Source: Scandinavium manionii
GTDB lineage: Bacteria > Pseudomonadota > Gammaproteobacteria > Enterobacterales > Enterobacteriaceae
Assembly (NCBI RefSeq): GCF_024764775.1
Contig: NZ_JALIGC010000040.1
Coordinates: forward strand, 744,001-808,000
Length of the DNA stretch: 64,000 bases
Reading direction: 5' to 3'
The notes under the pieces are model-generated. The model was not told the DNA's origin, did no database searches, and saw only the letters and a list, made by a program, of their open reading frames with translations. The position numbers and the translations under genes were made by a program. Of the stretch, positions 34,597 through 43,395 are shown one piece after another; the stretch's first letter is position 1; the number at the start of each line of letters is the position of its first letter.

Positions 34597-35362
34597 CGGT
34601 TAACGGATCCAGCCCCGTTTCGCGGACGACTGCCTGCGCATTTGGCGAGGCTAAATAGCGCAATAGCTGACGGGCGTGATCCTCATGTTGAGCGCCATCA
34701 ACCACGGCCCCTGAAAAGCGCGTTACGTACTGGACGGGCTCTGGAATGCGCCCGACAAACTCGGCGCCTTTTTCCGGCAGCAGTTCGCTCACTTGCTGCA
34801 ATCCGACGGCATAGTCTCCTTTTGCTACCACCGAGGCGACCGGCGTTTTCTCAATCATTTTCGCCTTCGACTTCACCTCATCGCTAATGCCCAACTGGCT
34901 GAATAATTTAGACTGTACGTAGCGTCCGCTGGCGCTGTCGGAATAAGCGATAGATTTGGCGTTCAACAGCGTGGCCTTTAGTGTCGCCACGGTGCTGATA
35001 TCCGGTGCCGTCTCGCCCGCACGCACCACCAGGCCAATCCGCGAATCGGCTAACTCTGTCCGGCTGCCAGCGGCTATTTTTCCATCCTGTTGCAGTTTAT
35101 CCAGCGCATAACCAACCATAATCACCGCATCCGCAGGCTGCCCCGCAGCCAGTCGGTGCGGAATGGCCTCGGCGGAATTACCCATCGACGGACCATGAAC
35201 GATGCGGATCGTGTCGCCGGTTTTTGCCTCATATTGCGGTGCCAGTTTATCGAGTGCCGCAGAAAACCCGCCGGAGATCATCACCGTGATTTCGTCGGCC
35301 TGCGCCCCGAGGCTGATATTCCCTGCAACGGTAATCGCTATCCAGAGTGTCAGACGTTTCAT
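34574..35362 (-). CDS. Periplasmic ModA-fold protein, candidate aconitate isomerase
   Basis: 262 residues with a signal peptide cleaved after AQA (residue 22). The mature part has the type II periplasmic binding fold of the ModA group (ITVMISGGFSAALDKLAPQYE). No ABC permease or ATPase lies nearby. Instead it overlaps by four bases the end of a CitA/TcuC-type symporter gene. Aconitate isomerase of Pseudomonas, as I recall, is a 262-residue periplasmic ModA-like protein. A role in turning trans-aconitate into cis-aconitate before uptake is therefore the leading idea. An accessory binding protein for a tricarboxylate is the alternative. Confidence 0.75.
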   Translation of the reverse strand: MKRLTLWIAITVAGNISLGAQADEITVMISGGFSAALDKLAPQYEAKTGDTIRIVHGPSMGNSAEAIPHRLAAGQPADAVIMVGYALDKLQQDGKIAAGSRTELADSRIGLVVRAGETAPDISTVATLKATLLNAKSIAYSDSASGRYVQSKLFSQLGISDEVKSKAKMIEKTPVASVVAKGDYAVGLQQVSELLPEKGAEFVGRIPEPVQYVTRFSGAVVDGAQHEDHARQLLRYLASPNAQAVVRETGLDPLTAKGETSR

Positions 35363-36681
35363 CGCGCAGCTCCGTGGTGGAATGATTTAGGGGAATGCGT
35401 GACCTGCTCAGACGCACGATGGTAGAGATACAGCGTGGCGAGCAGTGCACAGATTGCGGCGAAGCTCATCCAGTAACCGGGCGCGGCTTTATCGCCAGTG
35501 AAGTGAATCAGCGCAGTCGATACCGCAGGCGTGAAGCCGCCAAAAATGGCGGTCGCCAGGCTATACGCCAGTGAGAATCCGGCCACGCGCACTTCAGCAG
35601 GCATGATTTCGGTCAGCGCCGGGATCATCGCCCCGTTATAGAGGCCATAAATAAATGACAGCCACAGCAGCACCGCCAGCATCATACCGAAACTCGGAGC
35701 ATGCGCGAGGATCGAGAGCACCGGCCAGCTGGTGAAAATCGCCAGCAGTGTCATCGCAATCAGCACCGGTTTACGGCCAAAGCGGTCAGAAATAGCCCCG
35801 CCAATCGGCAGCCAGATGAAGTTTGAAATCGCCACCAACAGCGTCACCAGCAGGCTGTCGGAAGAGCTCAGCAGCAGGACTTTTTTACCAAACGTTGGCG
35901 CATAGACGGTGATCAGATAGAACGCAGTGGTCGTCATCGCCACCATCAACATCCCCGCCACCACCACGCGCCAGTTCAGCAGCAGGGTTTTCATCGCCTC
36001 GTTTAGTGGCAGATGCTCTTTGCGCGAGGCATAGGCTTCCGTTTCCGCCAGCTGGCGACGGAGAACAAAAATAAAGGGCACAATCAGGCAGCCGACGACA
36101 AACGGAATGCGCCACCCCCAGTCATGCAGCGCCCCGGCGTCCATAAATTCGTTGAGCATAAACCCGAGCGAGGCTGCCACCATAATCGACACCTGCTGAC
36201 TGCCTGACTGCCAGCTGGTGTAGAAGCCTTTGCGACCCGGGGTGGCGATTTCAGCCAGATACACCGAGACACCGCCCAGCTCTGCGCCCGCAGAAAAGCC
36301 CTGCAACAGACGGCCGCATAGCACCAGGAACGGCGCCCACAGGCCAATCGTCTGATAACCCGGGATCAGCACAATCATAAAGGTGCCCGCCGCCATGATA
36401 GACAGCGTGACGATAAGCCCTTTGCGGCGACCGACTTTATCAATCCAGGCCCCGAGCACCACGGCGCCAATGGGGCGCATCAAGAACCCGGCTCCGAACA
36501 CGGCAAAGGTCATCATTAACGATGCGAATTCGCTTTCAGCAGGGAAAAATGTGTGGGCAATGTAGGTGGCGTAAAAGCCGAACAGGAAGAAGTCGAACTG
36601 TTCCAGAAAGTTTCCCGACGTGACGCGCAAAATCGCCATAGCCTTTGCGCGGAACGACGCGTTGTCAGCAGAATAAGGCAT
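35359..36681 (-). CDS. MFS tricarboxylate:proton symporter (CitA/TcuC-like)
   Basis: 440 residues, 12 membrane segments, metabolite:H+ symporter group. The RVTSGNFLEQFDFFLFGFYA opening and FSAGAELGGVSVYLAEIATP (after TM4) closely resemble Salmonella CitA and TcuC, importers of citrate and tricarballylate. The start MPYSADN has a GGAGGGCGAG site; the open frame continues 30 codons upstream. It forms a two-gene operon with the ModA-like gene. No tcuA or tcuB genes are here, so the imported acid probably enters the TCA cycle directly, as cis-aconitate would. The exact substrate is inferred. Confidence 0.88.
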   Translation of the reverse strand: MPYSADNASFRAKAMAILRVTSGNFLEQFDFFLFGFYATYIAHTFFPAESEFASLMMTFAVFGAGFLMRPIGAVVLGAWIDKVGRRKGLIVTLSIMAAGTFMIVLIPGYQTIGLWAPFLVLCGRLLQGFSAGAELGGVSVYLAEIATPGRKGFYTSWQSGSQQVSIMVAASLGFMLNEFMDAGALHDWGWRIPFVVGCLIVPFIFVLRRQLAETEAYASRKEHLPLNEAMKTLLLNWRVVVAGMLMVAMTTTAFYLITVYAPTFGKKVLLLSSSDSLLVTLLVAISNFIWLPIGGAISDRFGRKPVLIAMTLLAIFTSWPVLSILAHAPSFGMMLAVLLWLSFIYGLYNGAMIPALTEIMPAEVRVAGFSLAYSLATAIFGGFTPAVSTALIHFTGDKAAPGYWMSFAAICALLATLYLYHRASEQVTHSPKSFHHGAAR

Positions 36682-37061
36682 CTCGCCCTCCGTAGTTAAC
36701 ATGAAAGCTAACACATTTAACTTTTCATCAACCTTGAGAGTGCGTGATTTCAGAGGGCAAAATAAGTGCATTTACTGCATTGATTCATGAGCCTCACGCA
36801 TGAATCCAGCGTCACGTCAGCCTGGCGGCGGCGGCGGGCCAATTCAGGAGGATCCGGGTTGGTCAGCCAGGATGTCTGTTCCGTGAACAGTGCCACATTT
36901 ATCAGTCATGTCATCTCATCTCATCTCACTGAATATAGAAATGACGAAGTTTACGCGGAGTTCCGGCAGAAAAGGCAATCTGCCTATATAGTTAACATTA
37001 TGAGCGATAAGGAATATTGCTGGTCACATCCGTATCTGACATAACAAATCTGGGTGAATGT
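36682..37061. promoter_or_regulatory. Divergent intergenic region with LysR-type dyad
   Basis: Between the MFS gene (minus) and the outer membrane protein gene (plus). At 36782-36806, GATTCATG and CATGAATC form a perfect dyad around nine bases, with a T-N11-A core typical of LysR regulators, about 100 bases before the MFS start. A short tandem TCATC repeat (three units) lies near 36910-36925. The plus-strand part is AT-rich. I found no convincing promoter for the outer membrane protein gene. Confidence 0.5.
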
Positions 37062-37862
37062 ATGCGTACAACGCTGTTATCAGTATTGATCGTTGCTCTT
37101 GGAAGTTTCTCCAGCGCAACGTTTGGAAAAGCAGGCACCGTAAAAACGAATAGCGAAAAATCCGACGATGATCCTACCCGAGTAACAACACAGGTGGGGG
37201 TGTCCTGGTCCGATGATTATGATTTTGATGACAGCGATGTAACGTTTTCTGGATCTCTTGCGCTGGATGACGCCCGTAAAATCAACGCCAGGATCAACAG
37301 TGATGCGTCTGAGTGGCGGGTCGGGGGTTCATGGTTATTTCCGATTGGTATTTTTAATTTCAATATCGGCAAGAATGATTTCTCTAACGGCGCATCACAG
37401 ACCAACTACTCGATCGGCACATTCCTGCCTCTGAGTTATTTCGGTATTGAACCTGCCGGTTTTCAGATCTTCCCCATGGCAGGTTATACCTATAATACGG
37501 GTGATGCAGTAGAGTGCAGTCGTCGGGCACAGGATGCCTGTTCACAAGAGGGATTTAATGGCTCACCTTCGCCTGAGAATGGTTTCGCCCCTACGGATAT
37601 CTCCGGTAGCAGCGGTTATCTGGGTGCTTTTGTGCTTAAACCGTTGTCCACTCAGTGGCGACTGATGGCGTTTATGGCAGGCTCTTATGGTTCGAAGAAC
37701 GATGCCGGAGACAATTATTCTGGTTATTTTGGCGGGATAGGCGCGGGCTATTCGATCAACACTCATCACTCGTTCAGGGCTATGACCTATATCCAGGATA
37801 ACAATACCTATATCGCCGATCCCGATAAACGCTTTTTGTTAGCCTATAAATACCAGTTCTGA
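37062..37862 (+). CDS. Putative outer membrane beta-barrel protein, unrecognised
   Basis: 266 residues with a signal peptide (MRTTLLSVLIVALGSFSSATFGKA). It has alternating beta-strand-like segments, many Gly and aromatic residues, and a C-terminal YKYQF ending in Phe, as in outer membrane barrels. Asp-rich stretches (SWSDDYDFDDSDV) and two Cys near 150-160 are notable. The coding sequence looks more AT-rich than its neighbours. The start MRTT is preferred to an ATG 15 codons upstream because it gives a clean signal. It has no counterpart at this place in E. coli. I do not recognise the family. Confidence 0.72.
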   Translation: MRTTLLSVLIVALGSFSSATFGKAGTVKTNSEKSDDDPTRVTTQVGVSWSDDYDFDDSDVTFSGSLALDDARKINARINSDASEWRVGGSWLFPIGIFNFNIGKNDFSNGASQTNYSIGTFLPLSYFGIEPAGFQIFPMAGYTYNTGDAVECSRRAQDACSQEGFNGSPSPENGFAPTDISGSSGYLGAFVLKPLSTQWRLMAFMAGSYGSKNDAGDNYSGYFGGIGAGYSINTHHSFRAMTYIQDNNTYIADPDKRFLLAYKYQF

Positions 37863-37902
37863 GGCGAGGCAAACCCAGCGGCGAATGCCGCCGGGCCTGA
37901 CA

Positions 37903-39276
37903 TTATTGCGCGCTGGACAGTTGACGGTCGCGACGCGTTTTGAACTGCCAGCCAATCAGCAGCAGCACAATCCACGCGAATCCAACGTACAGCGAAATGC
38001 GGGTGTCCGGATGCCAGCCAATCAGCATGATGATAAACACCAGGAACAGCAGGCCGACGATCGTGGTGAACACGCCGCCAGGGACTTTAAACTTCAGGTC
38101 CTTCAGCTCTTCCGGCGACAGACGACGGCGGAACGCAATTTGTGACAGCAGGATCATTATCCACACCCAGACGGTGGCGAACGTTGCCAGGGAGGCAATC
38201 ACCAGGAACACATTTTCCGGCATGATATAGTTCAGATACACCGCCAGCAGCAGCGCGACGGTCATGACCGCCACCGTCACCCACGGCACGCCGTTACGCG
38301 AGGTTTTAGCGAACACCTTCGGCGCACTGCCCTGCTCCGCCATGCCGTGCAGCATACGGCCCACACCAAAGACATCAGAGTTAATCGCCGACAGCGACGC
38401 GGTCAGCACCACGAAGTTCAGGATGCCTGCGGCAAACGTAATCCCCATGTGCTGGAAGGTCATCACGAACGGGCTACCGCTGGTGCCGACCTGGTTCCAT
38501 GGGTAAATCGACATGATCACAAACAGCGTGCCCACATAGAACACCAGGATACGCATCGGCACGGAGTTAATCGCACGCGGAATGGAGGTCTGCGGGTCTT
38601 TCGCTTCACCGGCGGTGATGCCGATGATTTCAATCCCGCCGTAGGCGAACATCACCATTTGCAGTGACATCACCATACCGAGCCAGCCATGACTGAAGAA
38701 TCCGCCGTTGCTCCACAGATTGTGGATGCCGGTTGGCTGCCCGCCGTTGCCTATCCCCCAAATGATGATGCCGAAACCGGCGACGATCATTACGATAATG
38801 GTGGCGACTTTAAAGAACGAGAACCAGAATTCCAGCTCGCCAAAGACCTTCACGCTCATCAGGTTGATGGAGCAAATCAGCAACACGACGCTCAGCACCC
38901 AAATCCAGTGCGGTACCGCCGGGAACCAGACGCCCATGTAAATGCCGAACGCGGTGACGTCAGCGATGGCCACGATCAGGATTTCAAAACAGTAGGTCCA
39001 GCCGGTGATGTAACCCGCGAGCGGGCCTAAGTTGTCCTGCGCATAGCGAGAAAACGAGCTGGCAGACGGGTTGTGCACCGACATTTCGCCAAGTGCGCGC
39101 ATGATGATGTAAGCGGCAACGCCGCCAATAAGATACGCCAGCAGCACGCTGGGACCGGCCATTTTGATGGCGTCTGCCGAGCCATAAAAAAGACCAGTAC
39201 CAATTGCCGATCCGAGCGCCATAAAGCGGATGTGACGGGCGGTTAGCCCACGCTTTAGCTTGTTGTTGGTTTCCAT
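37903..39276 (-). CDS. proY: Proline-specific permease ProY
   Basis: 457 residues, the E. coli length, with 12 membrane segments of the amino acid-polyamine-organocation family. HIRFMALGSAIGTGLFYGSA near the N-terminus is the hallmark loop. Cryptic proline transporter in Salmonella (family knowledge); the physiological substrate is not certain. The start METNNKLKRGL is by homology. It follows brnQ with a terminator between. Confidence 0.93.
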   Translation of the reverse strand: METNNKLKRGLTARHIRFMALGSAIGTGLFYGSADAIKMAGPSVLLAYLIGGVAAYIIMRALGEMSVHNPSASSFSRYAQDNLGPLAGYITGWTYCFEILIVAIADVTAFGIYMGVWFPAVPHWIWVLSVVLLICSINLMSVKVFGELEFWFSFFKVATIIVMIVAGFGIIIWGIGNGGQPTGIHNLWSNGGFFSHGWLGMVMSLQMVMFAYGGIEIIGITAGEAKDPQTSIPRAINSVPMRILVFYVGTLFVIMSIYPWNQVGTSGSPFVMTFQHMGITFAAGILNFVVLTASLSAINSDVFGVGRMLHGMAEQGSAPKVFAKTSRNGVPWVTVAVMTVALLLAVYLNYIMPENVFLVIASLATFATVWVWIMILLSQIAFRRRLSPEELKDLKFKVPGGVFTTIVGLLFLVFIIMLIGWHPDTRISLYVGFAWIVLLLIGWQFKTRRDRQLSSAQ

Positions 39277-39288
39277 AAATTCCACTGC

Positions 39289-39331
39289 CTGTACAAAAAA
39301 CAAAACCACGGAGCCAATGGCCCCGTGGTTA
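39289..39331 (-). terminator. brnQ terminator before proY
   Basis: On the minus strand AACCACGG / CCGTGGTT brackets an inner GGCCATTGGCT hairpin and is followed by a T-rich run. It lies just before the proY start, so proY may depend on readthrough or on its own promoter. Confidence 0.8.
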
Positions 39332-39352
39332 ATTTCAATCCTCGCCCGCTAA

Positions 39353-40672
39353 TTAATGCGCGCTGGAGGTCACCTGACGGCCTGCTGCGCGATCCCATCC
39401 CATTGCCAGAACGGCGGCAACGATAGTCGGCATCAGCCAGGCCAGACCTTGCTGAGCCAGCGGCAAATGCGCGGTCCAGGCTGGCAGAATATCGGCGAAT
39501 GCAGAGGCTTTAACACCGTCCAGCAGACCGAACACCAGGCTGATAAACATCGCCGGGGCAATCACGCGGGACGAATTATGCCACCAACCGCGGGTAAAAC
39601 TTAATACCACCAGTGCGATACATGGCGGATAAATCGCTGTCAGCACCGGAACCGAAATCTGAATCAAGTGGCTGAGGCCCAGATTGGACACCACCATCGA
39701 GAACAGACCGAGGATAAAGACCAGTGAACGATAAGACAGCGGCAGGTACTGAGAGAAGAACTCGGCACACGCTGTGGTCAGGCCAACCGCCGTTACCATG
39801 CAGGCGATGAAAATCAACGCTGCCAGCAGGAAGCTGCCTGCCCCACCAAAGGTGTGCTGAACGTATGCGTGCAGGATAGCGGCGCCGTTGGCGTTCTGAT
39901 CGACCAGCGTCGCGCTGTCTGAACCCAGACGGAACAGCGCCAGGTACAGCAGCGTCAGGCCGACGCCCGCCATCAGGCCCGCCCAGACGGTGTAACGAGT
40001 CAGCAAACGCGCTTCGGTCACACCGCGAGAACGTGCGGCGTTAACGATAACGATGCCGAATACCATTGCGCCAAGGGTATCCATGGTCAGGTAGCCGTTG
40101 ACGAAACCGTTGGAGAACGGCGCGGTCTGGTAGGCATCCAGCGCATGGCTAATGGAGCCTGCCGGCCACATCAGGGCAGCCACGGACAGCACCACCAGGG
40201 CGATAATTTTCAGCGGTGCCAGGAAGTTACCCACCGTATCGAGCAGTTTGCCCGGATACAGTGAAACCAGAATGACCAGCGCGAAATAGATAATGCTGTA
40301 GATAAGCAGCGGCAGTGCGCCGTCACCCGTCAGCGGCGCGATGCCTACTTCGAAAGAAACGGTTGCGGTACGCGGCGTGGCGAACAGCGGCCCGACGGCG
40401 AGATAACACACCACTGCCAGCAGAATACCGGCCACTTTACCGATTGGCGTGCTGAGACTGTCAACGCCACCGCCGACCTTCGCCAATGCAACGATAGTCA
40501 GAACCGGCAGGCCAACGCCCGTAATCAGGAAACCAAAGGCCGCCGTCCAGACGTGTTCGCCAGCCTGCAAACCCACCATAGGAGGGAAAATAATGTTGCC
40601 TGCGCCAACGAACAACGCAAAGGTCATAAAGCCCAGGGCGATGATATCGCGAGATTTTAACTGATGGGTCAT
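39353..40672 (-). CDS. brnQ: Branched-chain amino acid transporter BrnQ (LIV-II)
   Basis: 439 residues, the E. coli length, about 12 membrane segments. Sodium-coupled carrier for leucine, isoleucine and valine. It starts MTHQLKSRDIIALGFMTFAL, followed by FVGAGNIIFPP, the family's signature. It is downstream of phoR on the same strand but separated from it by a terminator and a long leader. Confidence 0.96.
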   Translation of the reverse strand: MTHQLKSRDIIALGFMTFALFVGAGNIIFPPMVGLQAGEHVWTAAFGFLITGVGLPVLTIVALAKVGGGVDSLSTPIGKVAGILLAVVCYLAVGPLFATPRTATVSFEVGIAPLTGDGALPLLIYSIIYFALVILVSLYPGKLLDTVGNFLAPLKIIALVVLSVAALMWPAGSISHALDAYQTAPFSNGFVNGYLTMDTLGAMVFGIVIVNAARSRGVTEARLLTRYTVWAGLMAGVGLTLLYLALFRLGSDSATLVDQNANGAAILHAYVQHTFGGAGSFLLAALIFIACMVTAVGLTTACAEFFSQYLPLSYRSLVFILGLFSMVVSNLGLSHLIQISVPVLTAIYPPCIALVVLSFTRGWWHNSSRVIAPAMFISLVFGLLDGVKASAFADILPAWTAHLPLAQQGLAWLMPTIVAAVLAMGWDRAAGRQVTSSAH

Positions 40673-41079
40673 AAACTCTTTACTGCCTGTGGATGTGGTG
40701 TTGAAAGTAAAAGCGTCGATTTATTCCAGTGGAACAGAACAACGGCAAGAGCGAACAAAGCAGTGGGAAATACTCCCGATAATCACGCACGAAGAATTGT
40801 TATTGGGTTTAGCGCGCGAAAGCAGTCAGACCGCGACTGCATTGGGGGCAATTTAAACGCTTATAACGTTTTAAAGCAACAAGGGATCGCAAAACCAGAG
40901 GATTATAGCAATATCGAGTTTCGAGTTAGCATGATTGACCAGATATTAGAAAAACCTCTGGCTAATCATGCGAACAAAAAAGCAACAGGCGTTTGATAAT
41001 TATCCACCGCTTGGTTAACTGGAAAGCAAAAAAACCGGCTTGCGCCGGTCTTTGTCAATCTTTCCTGACACCCGAATCA
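40673..41079 (-). promoter_or_regulatory. phoR-brnQ intergenic region with candidate brnQ promoter
   Basis: A minus-strand extended -10 element TGCTATAAT at 40902-40910 suggests transcription start near 40895 and a leader of over 200 bases before brnQ. The -35 is weak. The phoR terminator occupies 41027-41055. An open frame on the plus strand here (40664-40996) does not look like a protein. I see no recognisable riboswitch or leader peptide. Confidence 0.5.
41027..41055 (-). terminator. phoBR terminator
   Basis: On the minus strand ACCGGC / GCCGGT closes a GCAA loop and is followed by seven T bases, 25 bases after the phoR stop. Confidence 0.88.
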
Positions 41080-42375
41080 TCAGACGCTTTTTTTGGCAAT
41101 CAAACGTTCCGGCAGTAAGAAACTGAAGCGGGTGTTTTTACCCGGCGTGCTTTCGATATCAAGGCGACTTTCGTGATGATTTACCGCATGTTTCACGATT
41201 GCCAGCCCCAGACCACTGCCGCCGGTTTGCCGCGAGCGGGCTTTATCGACGCGGTAGAAGCGTTCCGTCAGGCGCGGAATATGCTCCGGCGCGATGCCAG
41301 GACCGTTATCTTCCACGCTGAACAATACGCCGTGCGGCTCGCGCTGCCAGCGCACGGTGATTTCAGTGCCTTCCGGCGTATGATTCACCGCGTTATACAC
41401 CAGATTCGACATCGCACTGCGCAACTGCTCCTCGCTGCCAAGCACCTGCAGTGAATCCTCAATGTCGAAATGCAGAATGTGCTTCTTATGGCTGAGAGTC
41501 TGCGCCTCGCGCTCAATCACCCTGAGCATCATTGGCACGTCGATAGTTTCATTCAATGCCGCCAGCGGAGCCGCCTCGATGCGTGACAGCGTAAGCAGTT
41601 GGCGCACCAGGCCTTCCATACGCTGGGTTTGCTCACGCATGGTGTGCAGCGCTTTTTCACGCGGCGCGCCTTCCAGCGCTTGCTCCTGCATCATCTCCAG
41701 ATAGCCCTGCAGCACCGTCAACGGCGTGCGTAATTCATGGCTGACGTTGGCGAAGAAATTGCGGCGGGCGCCTTCCAGCTGGTGCATCTGAGTAACGTCA
41801 CGTGCCACCAGCAGCAGCTGTTTTTCACTGTAGGGCATGACGCGAATTTCCAGATGTCGCCCGGTGTTGAGCACCAGGTTGAGCGGCCGGGTGAAATCGC
41901 GAGATTTGAGATAGCGGGAAAATTCAGGGTAGCGCAGCAGGTTAAGGATGTTCTGACCGTTATCGTCCGGCCAGCGTAGATTCAGCAGCTGCTGGGCCAG
42001 GCCGTTACACCAGAACATGGCCCCTTCTTCGGTGGTCAGCACCACCGCATCAGGCAGCGATTCAGCGCCACTACGAAAGCGTTTGATCAGGCTCCCCAGC
42101 TCACGACGGCGCTTTTTATTACGCATCTGCATCTGGTGCAGCCCATACAGCAGCGGCTCCCAGCTGCCTTTGCCCGGCGGTGGCGTCATGCTGCGGTCAA
42201 CCCATAGCCACCATGAAAGTTGCAGTAAATTCCAGAAATGCCAGATAAGTAGCCCGGTCACCGCCGCCAGTAAGAACCATGGCAAATACCCGAATAGCGC
42301 CCCCAGAATGAGGGCCGGAATACAACAGAGGATCAGCTCAAAAACCAGCCTTTTCCATGACAGCCGTTCAAGCAC
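41080..42375 (-). CDS. phoR: Phosphate regulon sensor kinase PhoR
   Basis: 431 residues, the E. coli length. Two short membrane segments at the N-terminus with almost no periplasmic part, then a PAS domain (about 95-190), the dimerisation/phosphorylation helix with His in FFANVSHELRTPL (about 213), and an ATPase domain with N, G1 and G2 boxes (NLVYNAVNH, VEDNGPGI, GGSGLGLAIV). It phosphorylates PhoB when phosphate is scarce. It follows phoB after 21 bases. Confidence 0.97.
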   Translation of the reverse strand: MLERLSWKRLVFELILCCIPALILGALFGYLPWFLLAAVTGLLIWHFWNLLQLSWWLWVDRSMTPPPGKGSWEPLLYGLHQMQMRNKKRRRELGSLIKRFRSGAESLPDAVVLTTEEGAMFWCNGLAQQLLNLRWPDDNGQNILNLLRYPEFSRYLKSRDFTRPLNLVLNTGRHLEIRVMPYSEKQLLLVARDVTQMHQLEGARRNFFANVSHELRTPLTVLQGYLEMMQEQALEGAPREKALHTMREQTQRMEGLVRQLLTLSRIEAAPLAALNETIDVPMMLRVIEREAQTLSHKKHILHFDIEDSLQVLGSEEQLRSAMSNLVYNAVNHTPEGTEITVRWQREPHGVLFSVEDNGPGIAPEHIPRLTERFYRVDKARSRQTGGSGLGLAIVKHAVNHHESRLDIESTPGKNTRFSFLLPERLIAKKSV

Positions 42376-42396
42376 GGGTCACACTCCAGTCAATTG

Positions 42397-43086
42397 TCAG
42401 AAACGGGCGGAGAAACGATAACCCGTGCCGCGAACGGTTTGTACCATTCTGTCGTGACCACTGTGTTCCAGCGCTTTACGCAGACGACGAATGTGAACAT
42501 CCACCGTCCGGTCTTCTACATACACATTCGTTCCCCAGACGTTATTCAGCAGCTGTTCGCGGCTGTATACGCGCTCCGGATGAGTCATAAAGAAGTGCAG
42601 CAGTTTAAACTCGGTCGGCCCCATGTCCAGCGGGTTTTCACCGGTCATGACGCGGTGGGAAGAAGGGTCAAGGCTCAGGCCCTGCATTTCGATAACCTCT
42701 TCTACCGCCATCGGCGAGATACGGCGCATGACAGCTTTGATACGGGCCACCAGCTCTTTCGGGGAGAAAGGCTTGGTGATGTAATCGTCGGCGCCGGTTT
42801 CCAGGCCCCGCACGCGATCTTCTTCTTCGCCACGCGCGGTCAGCATCACCACAGGAATATCGCGCGTTAACGCTTCACGCTTGAGGTGTTTGATAAACTG
42901 AATGCCCGAGCCACCTGGCAGCATCCAGTCGAGCAAGACTAAATCAGGCCACGGTTCGTTCAGTTGGTTTACAGCACTGTCATAATCGTCTGCTTCTACA
43001 GGCTGAAAGCCATTTTGCTCCAGGACGAAGCACACCATTTCGCGAATTGGGGCTTCATCTTCAACGACCAGAATACGTCTCGCCAT
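42397..43086 (-). CDS. phoB: Phosphate regulon response regulator PhoB
   Basis: 229 residues, the E. coli length. Receiver domain (1-122) with the acidic pocket EDE at 9-11, phosphorylated Asp in LVLLDWMLPG (about 54) and Lys in TKPF. The C-terminal OmpR-type winged helix binds Pho boxes. The start MARRILVVEDE is by homology; an in-frame ATG eight codons upstream is less likely. A clear tandem Pho box lies upstream, so it is autoregulated. Confidence 0.97.
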   Translation of the reverse strand: MARRILVVEDEAPIREMVCFVLEQNGFQPVEADDYDSAVNQLNEPWPDLVLLDWMLPGGSGIQFIKHLKREALTRDIPVVMLTARGEEEDRVRGLETGADDYITKPFSPKELVARIKAVMRRISPMAVEEVIEMQGLSLDPSSHRVMTGENPLDMGPTEFKLLHFFMTHPERVYSREQLLNNVWGTNVYVEDRTVDVHIRRLRKALEHSGHDRMVQTVRGTGYRFSARF

Positions 43087-43146
43087 TATAAATCCTGTGT
43101 TATTAGTCATGTGCCTGTAAGCGGCGTCTTATTCGGCGTAAGTATG

Positions 43147-43174
43147 CGTCAGATTTATGACAGATTTATGATAG
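43147..43174 (-). promoter_or_regulatory. Pho box of the phoBR promoter
   Basis: On the minus strand two direct repeats, TCATAAATCTG and TCATAAATCTGACG, spaced 11 bases apart, match the PhoB-binding site of the E. coli phoB promoter. CATACT just downstream is a plausible -10. Confidence 0.85.
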
Positions 43175-43221
43175 AGCCTTTTCACATTATTACACTGAAT
43201 GACTGCGGTCATCGCCCTGTT

Positions 43222-43359
43222 ATCCCTAAATGTTTTTACCCGTCATATTTCCAGCTGCCTCTTCATTGGCTGCGCTTGCCCCCCCAGTCACATAGTTATC
43301 TATGCTCCAGGGGGGAAGCAAGCTTGCCGCTTCGATGCAACTCGAATTATTTAGGGTAT
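43222..43359. repeat. ERIC-like element between phoB and sbcD
   Basis: About 138 bases. On the minus strand the core reads GGAGCATAGATAACTATGTG and then ACTGGGG, flanked by CGAGTTGCATCG and GCGGCAAGC. The architecture is that of ERIC, but the central stem is CATAG/CTATG in place of CTTAC/GTAAG. The ends TATCCCTAAA and TTTAGGGTATA are inverted repeats. It lies between the Pho box and the sbcD start. Confidence 0.75.
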
Positions 43360-43395
43360 ATAATGACGGCCTCGCTTTTCAGCCACGGGCCCACT

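Noticed and set aside
36908..36925. Tandem TCATC repeats as a possible phase-variation switch
   Set aside because: Only three units, outside any coding region and about 135 bases before the nearest start codon, too few and too far for a convincing switch.
40664..40996. Open frame of 110 codons on the plus strand between brnQ and phoR
   Set aside because: It overlaps the brnQ start region, has no ribosome site and no protein-like composition, and matches the likely brnQ promoter and leader.
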